From positions 34,338-98,337 of the forward strand of contig CAUDNR010000913.1 of the NCBI GenBank assembly GCA_958430865.1: 64,000 nucleotides of DNA. The letters are read 5' to 3'. The stretch is from Entrophospora sp. SA101 (lineage: Eukaryota > Glomeromycota > Glomeromycetes > Entrophosporales > Entrophosporaceae). Positions 12,157 through 22,748 of this stretch are shown one piece after another. Positions within the stretch are counted from its first letter, which is position 1. Each line of letters opens with the position of its first letter. Under the pieces are notes generated by a model that searched no databases, had not been told where the DNA came from, and was given only the letters and a program-made list of their open reading frames with translations. Both the position numbers and the translations under genes were made by a program.

Positions 12157-12706
12157 TTATTTATTTTTATCAATTATTTGAAAAACTTCTAATTTATCAA
12201 ATCTACTGCCATGTGCTATATTGATGTTACTATAACTTGATTCTGTGCTATAAATAGTACCCTCAAATTGAAACACCAAATCATTACAACCAAAAATAGC
12301 TAAACATGAAGGATTGCAGTAAATTGCATATTGATGATTGATAGCATAACTAAATTTTGCAGTGTTAATATTATTTCTATTACTTATATTAAATATAAAA
12401 CTTTCAGTGGTATTTTTATAACACCTTCCATTCCAACCAAGTGGATTATAGCCACCAAATATTTGATTTGAATTTTGTATTTTGCCAACCACAAGAGTTT
12501 TGTTGATATTATTGCATTTTTGATGAAATGTAGCAGCATTTAAACCATCTCTGCTACTACGATATAGAAGTTTGAATTCGTATTTGACTTCACTGAATGA
12601 GGTATATGGTGGACTTTTTCTATCAATCAAACTTGCAAAAAGCAAAGTAAGGTTTTGATTAATTGTCAATGATTTAAATTTTGAGATTCTTGGTGGTAAT
12701 AAATTT
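12157..12706 (-). CDS. BTB-BACK-TLDc protein, C-terminal TLDc part (5' end lost in assembly gap)
   Basis: About 182 codons of a TLDc domain end at a stop at 12157, with LLPPRISKFKSLTINQN at the edge of the gap and FQIIDKNK at the end. The sequence is very close to the C-terminus of the intact gene at 60235-61720, so the missing part should be BTB plus BACK. In that relative about 930 bases separate this point from the start codon. TLDc domains occur in oxidation-resistance and V-ATPase-interacting proteins, while BTB-BACK parts usually recruit substrates to cullin-3 ligases. Sequence on the far side of the gap (13707 on) does not resemble the relative's first exon. Whether the gene is intact cannot be judged. 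Confidence 0.75.
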
Positions 12707-13706
12707 NNNNNNNNNNNNNNNNNNNNNNNNNNNNNNNNNNNNNNNNNNNNNNNNNNNNNNNNNNNNNNNNNNNNNNNNNNNNNNNNNNNNNNNNNNNNNN
12801 NNNNNNNNNNNNNNNNNNNNNNNNNNNNNNNNNNNNNNNNNNNNNNNNNNNNNNNNNNNNNNNNNNNNNNNNNNNNNNNNNNNNNNNNNNNNNNNNNNNN
12901 NNNNNNNNNNNNNNNNNNNNNNNNNNNNNNNNNNNNNNNNNNNNNNNNNNNNNNNNNNNNNNNNNNNNNNNNNNNNNNNNNNNNNNNNNNNNNNNNNNNN
13001 NNNNNNNNNNNNNNNNNNNNNNNNNNNNNNNNNNNNNNNNNNNNNNNNNNNNNNNNNNNNNNNNNNNNNNNNNNNNNNNNNNNNNNNNNNNNNNNNNNNN
13101 NNNNNNNNNNNNNNNNNNNNNNNNNNNNNNNNNNNNNNNNNNNNNNNNNNNNNNNNNNNNNNNNNNNNNNNNNNNNNNNNNNNNNNNNNNNNNNNNNNNN
13201 NNNNNNNNNNNNNNNNNNNNNNNNNNNNNNNNNNNNNNNNNNNNNNNNNNNNNNNNNNNNNNNNNNNNNNNNNNNNNNNNNNNNNNNNNNNNNNNNNNNN
13301 NNNNNNNNNNNNNNNNNNNNNNNNNNNNNNNNNNNNNNNNNNNNNNNNNNNNNNNNNNNNNNNNNNNNNNNNNNNNNNNNNNNNNNNNNNNNNNNNNNNN
13401 NNNNNNNNNNNNNNNNNNNNNNNNNNNNNNNNNNNNNNNNNNNNNNNNNNNNNNNNNNNNNNNNNNNNNNNNNNNNNNNNNNNNNNNNNNNNNNNNNNNN
13501 NNNNNNNNNNNNNNNNNNNNNNNNNNNNNNNNNNNNNNNNNNNNNNNNNNNNNNNNNNNNNNNNNNNNNNNNNNNNNNNNNNNNNNNNNNNNNNNNNNNN
13601 NNNNNNNNNNNNNNNNNNNNNNNNNNNNNNNNNNNNNNNNNNNNNNNNNNNNNNNNNNNNNNNNNNNNNNNNNNNNNNNNNNNNNNNNNNNNNNNNNNNN
13701 NNNNNN
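12707..13706. other. Assembly gap of exactly 1000 N
   Basis: The run of N is precisely 1000 long, which suggests a conventional gap size, not a measured length. It falls inside a TLDc gene that has close copies elsewhere in the window. After it, 13707-14393 shows no gene I can support. Confidence 0.99.
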
Positions 13707-14401
13707 AATAATTTTTTTGAGAAAATCTCTCTATTACATTAAAACTAAAGACATATTCTATCAACTAATAAAGCTATTTTTTTTAAAAGGTAGGACAGAA
13801 AGTGACTTCTATACTTTTAAAATTTGCCCAAAATTTAGACCAAGCCAACTATAAAAAAAATTAAAAAATGATGTAAAAATAACAAAGTGTTGATAGATAA
13901 ATGGCTTATTTTTTATTTCAAAAAAATATATATATTTAATATCTAGTTGGCCAACCATTGTTGACAATGCAATATTCAACCCTTCAGGACATACTGTCAT
14001 GAACATATTCTCAAGAACAAGAGCTTTCGAATGATATAAAGATTACAATATTTTAATTAGTATAGTTTTGAAATAAACTGAAAAGAAATTTTGGACACAA
14101 ACTTTTGTCCACCAAGTGACTGACAAGATCACAGAAGTCTTAAACTTTTACTTCTAAGGTAATTTGTTGATCAAATTGATCAAGTTTTACCAAAATATAA
14201 AGAAAAGTCAAAGCAATATATTAATATAAAAAAAAATAGATTTTCCATAAGATGGGTTTTGTATATACACAGTCACGCAACTTTTTTCTATTCTAAATTC
14301 AATTGAAATAGCAAGTTTCACAATATAAAAAAGATCGACGATCGATTTTATCACAAGTGATAAAACGAATGTCCACTATGCTATTTTTGATTGGGTAGAG
14401 G

Positions 14402-14613
14402 TAGGGATGGGGACGGTTTATGTCACGTTCGGCGACGAATAATATTTTTAATAATTGATCCGTGACGATTAACTACTAAATTATAAGTGACAATTAACTT
14501 GTCTTGTTTTGGCAATATAAATGTCACCTGTAATTTAGTATATTAATCGTCACGGATCAATTATTAAAAATATTATTCATCGCCGGACGTGACATAAACC
14601 GTCCCCATCCCTA
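14402..14613. mobile_element. 212-bp palindromic hAT MITE with 8-bp target duplication
   Basis: The element begins TAGGGATGGGGACGGTTTAT and ends with its reverse complement. The two arms match over about 70 bases with two differences, then more loosely to a short central loop, so single strands would fold into one long hairpin. GGTAGAGG at 14394-14401 and 14614-14621 is a perfect 8-bp duplication, which with the TAGGG end points to hAT. A sequence resembling the unoccupied target occurs near 59068-59100. Confidence 0.92.
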
Positions 14614-14933
14614 GGTAGAGGTATGACTATCTTATACTAAAGAGGAGTGACAAAGCGCTTTTTAGTGTACCCAGGAGTGTTGTGATACACTCTTAAGCAG
14701 CGGATGTATATATATACCTCTAATATAGTTGTTTCGGGTTCTTCATCAGCAATTAAGGAACCTCATTTTGGGGCACTCCACAAAGAAGTGTTTAAAATCG
14801 CCAGATCGCAACACCTTCTACCCAATCATATTCCTCCGTTAATCCAACTTTCAAAAAAGAAATATATTTTTCATTTTTTGGAATACTAACTTTATAAATA
14901 AATCAAATAAATTAATAAGTTAATAAAAAAAAG

Positions 14934-16996
14934 ATGGCTTTAAGTGATATTACACCAAGAAAAGTCAATTTATGGATTAAAAATATGGAAAGCATAGTAC
15001 ACCTTACTAAAACATTAAGTGAAAAACTTAATGATGATTTTTTGTCAGTGGAATGGGTTATACATAGAATAAATAGAATGTAAATATAATAAATAATTTG
15101 AATTCCATACTAATAATATAAATGAATTACTAATAATATAAGCTCTAATAAATTTATTTAAGGAATGGAAAAATTGAAAATATTACAGAAAAAGAAGAAT
15201 CTTTAATTAGGAAGTACCTTTCTTATCAAGTTTCATCAATGCTTATTCAAGCAATTGTAAGTAAAATTTTCTTTAGTTTTATTACTTCCATTAATAATTG
15301 ATAATAATAATATTTGTTTTTAGAGTGCAATTATATTTAGAAATCCGAATAAAATATATGAAATTTGGAAACAATTTACAGTAAAATATAATTGTCTTTA
15401 TCATATTATATATATAAATCTTTTTTAAAAAATTTTAAATTCACATTCATGCACAAATTATAATATTTTAGAAAAAATCATGTTTGGTGACCTATCAACA
15501 CAAATTAAAACTATCAACAGGATTACCAATTGAAACACCAATAAAAGAATTTGGTGATAAGGTCTTAAAAAAATTAAAGGAATTAGAATCAGTTTTATTA
15601 TTTGATAAAAGATTTGCAGAGTTATGGGATAAAAATGCCATGCCACCAAGAATGTTAAGACCATATTATGTTGTAAATGATATTGATAAAGAAGATGATA
15701 TTCCTTACTTAGAGGTAACACAATATATATAGATATGTTAATAATACTATTTTTCTAAAAAAAATTTTTTTTTTAGTTTGTTGCCGAAAATTTGTTTAAT
15801 ATAAAAGTTATAGAACCTGATACAACATATAATTATGGATGCTCTTGTGAAGATAATTGCAAAGTTATTATTATTATTAATCATTATTTTAATTTTGTTT
15901 TTATATAATTAATGATTATTTTTATTATACTAATTAGAATAATTGTGCTTGTATTGATGACCATATGGAAGGTAATTAATTAATTATGATAGTGTTAGTT
16001 AACTATATTAATAGTAATAATAATAATATCATTGAATTCAGGAGGATATCCTTATCAAAACAAAAGATTGATTCATTCTAATGTGGGAATCTTATATGAA
16101 TGTAATTCTAAATGTAGTTGTAATTCAAATTGCAGGAATAGAATCATTCAAAATAGTCCAAAATTAAACAGAACTTTACAGGTAATGATAAATGATTGAT
16201 CAATTGATTTATTGATGAATAAATAAATGACTAACTAATTAAATCAGCGACCAGCTAATATCGCTTTGCTTACATTGATTTTTCAATGATGATGATGAAT
16301 GATATAGATATTCAAAACCGATGATAAAGGATGGGGAGTTCAAACACTTGAAAATATTAAAAGAGGAGGATTTGTTACAGAACATATGGGAGAAGTGATT
16401 GATTCAAAAACAGCATTAACAAGAACAATTTGCTACAACAAATTACATATAATGCCATTTTTTGATCTTGATTATGGTTTTACAGTAGCTGATTCAATTA
16501 ATTGCTTGAGGTAATAATATTAATTAATATATTTATTTTTTAATGATTGAGTTGATTTTACTAAACTACTAAATATATATATATATATTATTTCTAATAT
16601 GTGATATACTACTACTAATAATAATGATGACAATGATAATAATAATAGTATTGATACAAATTATTACTGTAATATTAGCAGATTCCTAAATCATTCATGT
16701 AATCCCAATCTAATCACCATACCAGTAAGTTATATATATATCTATAATTTATTTATAGATAAATTGAATCTTTATCATAATAAATTAGTTACCCTTGTTA
16801 TTGTTGTCATTGTCATTAGTTCGTTGTTGAAAATCGAGACTTAAAAAGCCAAAGGATTGCATTTTTTGCAGTACGTGATATAGACAAAATGGAGGAACTA
16901 ACAATAGATTACAAGATGAAAGGTGGTTCTTTCGAATGCTTGTGTAACACTAAAGAGTGCAGGTTCCGTATACATTACACTACTCTGATTACATAA
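14934..16996 (+). CDS. SUV39/Clr4-type histone H3 lysine-9 methyltransferase (SET domain)
   Basis: Ten exons in perfect phase give 407 residues: 14934-15079, 15163-15256, 15324-15380, 15472-15714, 15777-15863, 15938-15971, 16042-16181, 16308-16510, 16682-16724, 16820-16996. A pre-SET zinc cluster with nine cysteines (GCSCEDNC, NNCAC, ECNSKCSCNSNC; about 195-250) precedes a SET domain with GWGVQTLENIKRG, RFLNHSCNPN (335-344) and ELTIDY with the active-site tyrosine (about 380). A post-SET ECLCNTKEC (388-396) supplies the last zinc ligands. The family methylates H3K9 to set up heterochromatin. The ~170-residue N-terminus has no chromodomain I can see. Every catalytic motif is present, so it is probably active; H3K9 specificity is inferred from the pre-SET/SET/post-SET order. 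Confidence 0.93.
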
Positions 16997-17394
16997 TAAT
17001 AATATTTATAATTAATAATTAATTATTTTACTAAAAAATTAGATTCAAAAAAAATTAAAAATAAAAAATAAAAATGAGTAAACAATAGGAATGGTGCATG
17101 GCTTTTTAATTAAAAAATTATCTTATCTATCAATTATGAGCCAATAAAATATTTGATCAACCAATTAGGTAATAAATGATCTCTACGTAGTGATAGTTTA
17201 TTATTTTGATCATTTGTTTTTTTTTTTTCGTGTGAAATAATAATAAAAAAAATAAAAATAAAAATTCGAACTGATTAATTTAGAATGAATAAATACGGGA
17301 TAAGAAACACAAAAGATAATTTTTTAATATAAATAATAAATGAAAATTTTTTTCTTTTGATAATTATTATTAAATGTGAGAATTGATATTATCG

Positions 17395-19168
17395 ATGAAT
17401 GATAGTGATTCAGCTTTACTAGAATGCGAGTATGTATAATAATAATTTCAATTGAAATATTTATTAATTAATATTAAAACTTTATATAAATTATAACATA
17501 GATGGGAATATTCAATAGCAAATTGTAATTACGATACAGTACTTAAAAACCTTTACATATTATCAAATATATTATTTCTAAGCGTTGCAATTGGTGGAAT
17601 AATATTATTATTTATAAGATTAGTAGTTAGGAATAGTCATCTATGGGATAAGAACAGTGGATTTTTTTTGCCTTTAGAAGGCTATTTATTAGGAATTTCA
17701 ATATTTAGTGGAGGTAAAGTCATATCGTTGTAATTAATTAATTAATTATTATTTTAATTATCATATTTTGTTTTAGTACGTGCATTTGCAAATTTTGTAC
17801 AGCAATTTAATTTATTTGCTTCAAGTCCAATCGCCAGAGAATTAATTTATGATTTCAGCTGGATTCCTGCGGACCTAACGGTTGCAACTTATCTTGCCGG
17901 AATGTATGTGTCAAAATATTTAAATGTCCAATTGATCAAGTTGTTCAAATTAATACTTGCAGTTAACTTTGAATCTGATAATATTTATCAATTGAGGCAC
18001 TATTTTAATTTTAATTGATTTCTCTCGTTCTCATTCCCATTCAAGCTTTAGAGCACTGTTAAAAATGTATCTTCACAATTTTACTTCGCATCAACAACCA
18101 ACAAAAGGTGTCTACTTATTACCAGAATCACATATCAACAAAATTTATTGGACATTTTTTATAATTCATTTTATATATTCACCATCATTAGCTATAATAT
18201 CCGGAATCACTAGACAAAATAATGATAAAGAATTATTAAATATTATATTTGGGTTACATTGGTCAGGCTTTGGTATAGTCCAATTATTATTCGCAGCATC
18301 AGCTGCTTATTATGGGTTTAAATTAGTTCAATTGACAAAAGCTTCTTGTATTTTAATTGGAATCAATGATCTAGACAATGATGACAATAATAGTAATAAT
18401 AATAGTAATAGTAATAATAATAATAGTAATAGGGATAGGATCAGTAATAATAGTAGTATATGTGGTAATAATGATAATAACAATAACAATTATCACAACA
18501 ACAACAATAATAGTAACAGTCATGACAATTATAATATTGAAGATATTGAATTAGAAGATTTGAATAATCAAAAACAACAGCAGCAATCACAACTAAAAAA
18601 TGAGGGAAAAAAAGAAAAAGAAATTGTTGAGGAGAGGAATAATTTTAACAACAATAACAGTAACAATAGAAATAACAATGGAACAAGAAAACTATCAAAA
18701 TTGGAATGGAGAAATTTAAGACTTAAACAAAATATAAGAAAGGTTTGTGAAAATCATTAAACCACTTCTTCAATTAACTAATCAAATTGATGCTTCAACT
18801 AATTTTTCTTAATTTCTTCAATTCCTCAGATGAAAATATTAAATTATACTTGTATATATATGTTTTTATGTTATGGTATATCATTGATACTATTATCAAT
18901 ATTTTATCTTAAATTATTTAATCAACCGATTGTAAGCAGAATATTTTTCTTTTTCACTAATATTACAACTCCACTGTGTTCGCTGATAGCATTAGTAGGC
19001 ATATTACAAGCGTAAGTTTATGATTTATGATTATTGTAGATTTGTTAATGAATTCATTTGCAAGAATACAAACACAATTTGTAAATTTCTGTTTTTATTT
19101 TATTTAATTTTAGTGAAATTTATCCTAGATCTTATAAATTTATGGATATAAACTCAGTTCAAGTTTAA
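17395..19168 (+). CDS. Seven-helix membrane protein with Asn-rich loop (GPCR-like)
   Basis: Six exons join in phase to 435 residues: 17395-17429, 17502-17713, 17777-17903, 18046-18742, 18830-19011, 19114-19168. The first exon is short (MNDSDSALLEC). Hydrophobic segments lie at about 29-54, 66-88, 110-130, 158-179, 190-218, 361-386 and 392-418, making seven. Between helices five and six is a long soluble loop (about 225-357) full of Asn, Gln and Glu, including an S/N repeat. That is where GPCRs carry their third cytoplasmic loop. The N-terminus is short with no signal peptide, and the C-terminal tail is only about 17 residues. I do not recognise a named family. It starts 400 bases after the SET gene on the same strand. 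Confidence 0.8.
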
Positions 19169-20060
19169 TGTAAGATAATATAGACAATATAGATTAGTTA
19201 ATTTAATTTAATTTATACTTAAGACTATGAAAATAAAAACAATATTATGTGGGCATAACCTAACAAAGCAAACATTTGATTCCAGAGTTCGAACTTTAGC
19301 AATTGGATGGTTATACAAAGTAACCTGATAATTTCTTCGCCCCTTTCACAAACAATAAAGCAATAACATAATACATGATAAAGCGAATCAAAAATAAAAT
19401 TGAGATTTTTGAATTTGTAATAACAGTCAAGGAAAAAAAAACAGGGCCGTTAATTTATACATACAAATCAAGAAATTATTTTTTTTCTAATAATTAAAAA
19501 AACTATCAAAAATGGTTGATTATTTATGGCTTTAATTTAAATTTAAATATCTTAGTTAGTCAAAATCTGGAAATAGCAAGTCTTAGAATTTATTTCTCAC
19601 TATAGATGGGTGTTCAAAATTGTTTTAGGATATGTCTAAAGTCAAAATGTATTTTAAACAAAATGTTCTAAAAATGTCAAATAATAAAATGTCAGAATGT
19701 CAAGACGGTTTAACCAAATTTGGAATTATCAGCAGATTTTCACAAAAAATACTAATTTGTATATATGGCACAGTCAAAATTTATAAGCATAATGGAAATT
19801 TGAAATGTTACATTAATTTTTTATATTGTGCAACGTAGCTTTACAATACACGGCAAACATTCTGGCAATAAAAAGTAAGTGATAAACTGGATTTGAATTG
19901 GATCTGAACTTGATCACCAATTTAGAGAGGCAACAACTATATACTGGTGAAGTTTCAGAAGCAATGAGTTCTGTATAACGTTTCGTGTAACAACAAACTT
20001 CTGCTATGCTAAATTTATATTTTGTGAGCATTGTGTGACAATCGCTTTATATATCATAAT
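19169..20060. other. Intergenic, no gene seen
   Basis: AT-rich sequence at the entrance of the transposon island. Short ORFs here have no coding character. GAGTTCGAAC near 19286 resembles a tRNA B box, but no tRNA fold surrounds it. Confidence 0.5.
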
Positions 20061-20217
20061 CAGGGTTGTGCAATTTCACTGTACGAGAAACTTCGAACGT
20101 ACGTACGACTGACTTCGTACCATTGAGTTCGTATGGCTTCGTTGTGGTCGTACATCTGTACGAGGAAATTTTACATATGTACATACGTACAAATGTCGAT
20201 GTATCAGAAATGATGAT

Positions 20218-20600
20218 TTTCTGCGGTGACAAAATATTACTTTGTAAAATCCTATAATAATATTATTATTAACCCGATAATCCTATTGCTATAATTAATG
20301 ATCAGATGTTGTAACTGGGGTCTTAATACTATTTCATTATCAGAAAAAACCTTATTATCGTGTTATATGTGCTTATTTAAACCCCTTGTTATTATGTAGT
20401 AGTATTATATATGTTATCATTATAGTCAGTGTTGTGCAATTTCGCTGTGCAAACGTTCTGTGGTGATAAAATATTATTTTGTAAAATCCTATAATAATAT
20501 TATGCCGTCAGCCTTATTACTATTACGATTACTATAATTAAAGATCGTAATACTACTTCGTTATCAGAAAACCCCTGATTATCATATTATACTTGTATTA
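20218..20600. repeat. Direct duplication of ~140 bp
   Basis: 20218-20360 and 20458-20600 share TTGTAAAATCCTATAATAAT and following sequence through a TTATCAGAAAA block, with scattered substitutions that look mostly like transitions. It is probably a partial internal duplication of the element around it. Confidence 0.6.
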
Positions 20601-20831
20601 TCCTATGGTGCATTATTATTATTAGTAGTAGTATTAATAGTATTATTATTACCGTGATTCCTAAATTTTTTTTTCTATTTATTTATAATGAAATAAAAAA
20701 ATTATCTCTACATTCTTGTTAATTATATTATCAATTCAAAATAATTAATAGTAGTATTAAATATCAGTAGTATTAAATATCTTCAATCATATACAGTATG
20801 TAGTTAATTCCACAATATAGTCAAACCTTGC

Positions 20832-20963
20832 TAGTGTTCCATGTTGCAATCCAAAAAAGGAAACAAAATGGTTGTAAAGGTGGTTGCAACCAGTGGTTGC
20901 AATCGTTTTTATATAACGCAAAGATGGTAGCAACCATCATCAAAAGTTGCAGCCGGTATCCTT
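20832..20963 (+). mobile_element. 132-bp MITE, copy 1, with perfect 9-bp target duplication
   Basis: The element runs from TAGTGTTCCATG to CCGGTATCCTT. AAACCTTGC at 20823-20831 and 20964-20972 is a perfect 9-bp duplication. An inverted copy of the same length is at 23160-23291. The termini are only weakly inverted (TGCAA-containing). The 9-bp duplication suits Mutator-like elements best, but no transposase is available to confirm this. Insertion was into the edge of the foldback repeat at 20968. Confidence 0.88.
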
Positions 20964-20967
20964 AAAC

Positions 20968-21132
20968 CTTGCCACAGTGGATGAACGGTACACGTAAACA
21001 AATTTTATTTAAAATCCGTTGTGGCAAGATTACTAAATACTAATATAAATACTAACCTTGCCACAGCAGATTTTTATATGTTTTTACATGTGACATGCAA
21101 AGCAAAAATTTTTAAAAATCCGTTATGACAAG
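20968..21132. repeat. Two tandem foldback elements
   Basis: 20968-21028 begins CTTGCCACAGTGGAT and ends ATCCGTTGTGGCAAG. 21057-21132 begins CTTGCCACAGCAGAT and ends ATCCGTTATGACAAG. Each has near-complementary ends about 15 bases long. They are related small hairpins about 28 bases apart. Confidence 0.65.
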
Positions 21133-21431
21133 AGTTTGATTATTATTATTATTATTAATATATATTACATTTGATCAACCAATAAAAATTATCATAAATC
21201 ACATGATATGTTTGTAAAGCTCATACATGCATATGTACATACATACATGTACGATACGTGCATGTGTACGTGTATGATTTCCAACCCTGACTGTAGCAAT
21301 CAACATGATTAATACTTGATCTGGTAACTTGAGTATAAGAGATTTATTGATAAATTTTTAATATGATATTCTTTCTCCATTACTCTATATAACTAATTCA
21401 CATCTTCATTTCATCGATTTTACTAAATTGA

Positions 21432-22318
21432 TTAACATGCTTTTTTGAATGGCATTCCATTCCTCAACCATAAATCCTGCAGATTTTTTGGAATTCTCTT
21501 TTCAACGTTTCTCTTAACAATATTCCAGAGATTCTCAATAGGATTTAAGTCAGGACTGTTTGCTGGCCAGTCCATAATGTCGGGGACATTCTCACTAATG
21601 AATGATTGGGCAAGACAGCTAGTGTATTTAGGGTCATTATCCTGTTGAAGCCGCCAATGTCTCCCCATTAGTTCTCGAATCTCAGGAATATGGTTTTCTA
21701 GGATTTCAACATAAAATTCTGCGTTCATAATATTTGTGAAACAAAAGAGGCTGGTCTTACCCTTTATAGAAAAGTCTCCCCATGCAAATATTTAGTACGA
21801 TCTTTTGGAATCCGTCATACAGGTCGCTCACTCTTGTACCATCTTTCAACAGTATTCCTAAAGAGCTGGAATGCTGTCTCGTCAGTAAATATGGTTTTAT
21901 TCCAGTCATCTTCTAAGTGCTTTCGCGCCCATTCTACTCGTTGTTGTTTATGGGCTTCAGTTAACATTGGGGTGGAGTGCGGTAACTTTTTATTGTAACC
22001 AAGACTCGCCAAGTGTGCTGCAATTGTTGTATGTGAGTCCTCTACACCTTTTACAGCCAATTTTGTTTTTATAGAACGCAGAGAAATAGTGGAGTCTCGG
22101 CATATATTCTGACCGATGTACCGTGCAATATTAGGGGTGATTTTTTTAGTACGACCAGCCCCTTTCTTATGATCTAAATTACCAATTTTTTCCAAGTTGT
22201 TATAGATAGCTCGCATTGGAATCCGTGTTGTTTTGTGGATTTCTTTAGCAGTGCGAATTCCTATGTTCCAAAAATGTAATATATTTTCTTATTGTGTTTT
22301 CGGTTTGGATTTAATCAT
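21432..22318 (-). pseudogene. Tc1-type (DD34E) transposase, inactivated
   Basis: The start is ATG at 22318. The reading frame meets TAA after nine codons, resumes, and runs through a helix-turn-helix region and TIFTDETAFQLF with the first catalytic Asp. It then meets TGA at 21814 and needs a shift near 21770. It continues through RLQQDNDPKYTS with the second Asp, and SPDLNPIENLW with the Glu 34 residues further on, the Tc1 spacing. An end-like CAGTGTGTAAAG (reverse complement of 22483-22494) followed by TA at 22495-22496 marks the transposase 5' side. No matching end is evident beyond 21432. With two stops and a shift it cannot make active transposase. Confidence 0.88.
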
Positions 22319-22748
22319 TTTAATAAAAAAATTTTCGATATGTAGTTTTTAAAAACTTTATATTAATAATAAAAATTAAGAGATATTTTTGACGTTTAAA
22401 ATAAAAAAAGATTATCTGATTTGGCCTGATTTTGGTAAAGTTATATGAATTCAAGTTTTTACGATTTTTTTGCCAATAATTTCTTTACACACTGTACATT
22501 TATATAAAATAAAAGACACATACATATCAATACAAATAAAAAAAATACCTACAACCGCTTCAGAGCCAAACCATACCCAACAACATCACTCATGATTTAT
22601 CATTGAACAATAGAATTGTTTTTCCAAGGGAAAAAAAAAATCAATTCGAGTCTGTCCCAAAAACGAATCTTTGTGCAACACAAAGTCCAATAATAATATT
22701 ATTAATATTGATTACGTGTTTTTTTTTAAAAAAAAATTAATAAGAACG

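Larger units (their letters stand above)
20061..21289. mobile_element. Possible hAT-derived non-autonomous region with TACG-rich ends
   Basis: CAGGGTTG at 20063 faces CAACCCTG ending near 21288. Both flanks just inside are dense in TACGTAC-like words (20095-20190 and 21225-21275), as subterminal repeats of hAT elements often are. A second left-end-like GTTGTGCAATTTCGC lies near 20430. No clear 8-bp duplication is visible, and other elements sit inside, so the boundaries are tentative. Confidence 0.4.

Noticed and set aside
12681..13764. Long open frames through the N run on both strands
   Set aside because: They are open only because N encodes no stop.
14704..14889. 61-codon ORF on the plus strand before the SET gene
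   Set aside because: Composition not protein-like, no conservation clue, and it lies in the probable promoter.
14934..15714. Chromodomain in the N-terminus of the SET protein
   Set aside because: No aromatic-cage pattern; the segment is helical and Lys/Glu-rich without the fold's hallmarks.
19285..19296. GAGTTCGAAC as a tRNA T-loop/B box
   Set aside because: No acceptor, D or anticodon arms can be paired around it.
21432..21728. Active Tc1 transposase
   Set aside because: Two stops and a frameshift separate the N-terminal and catalytic parts, and no second terminal repeat is visible.
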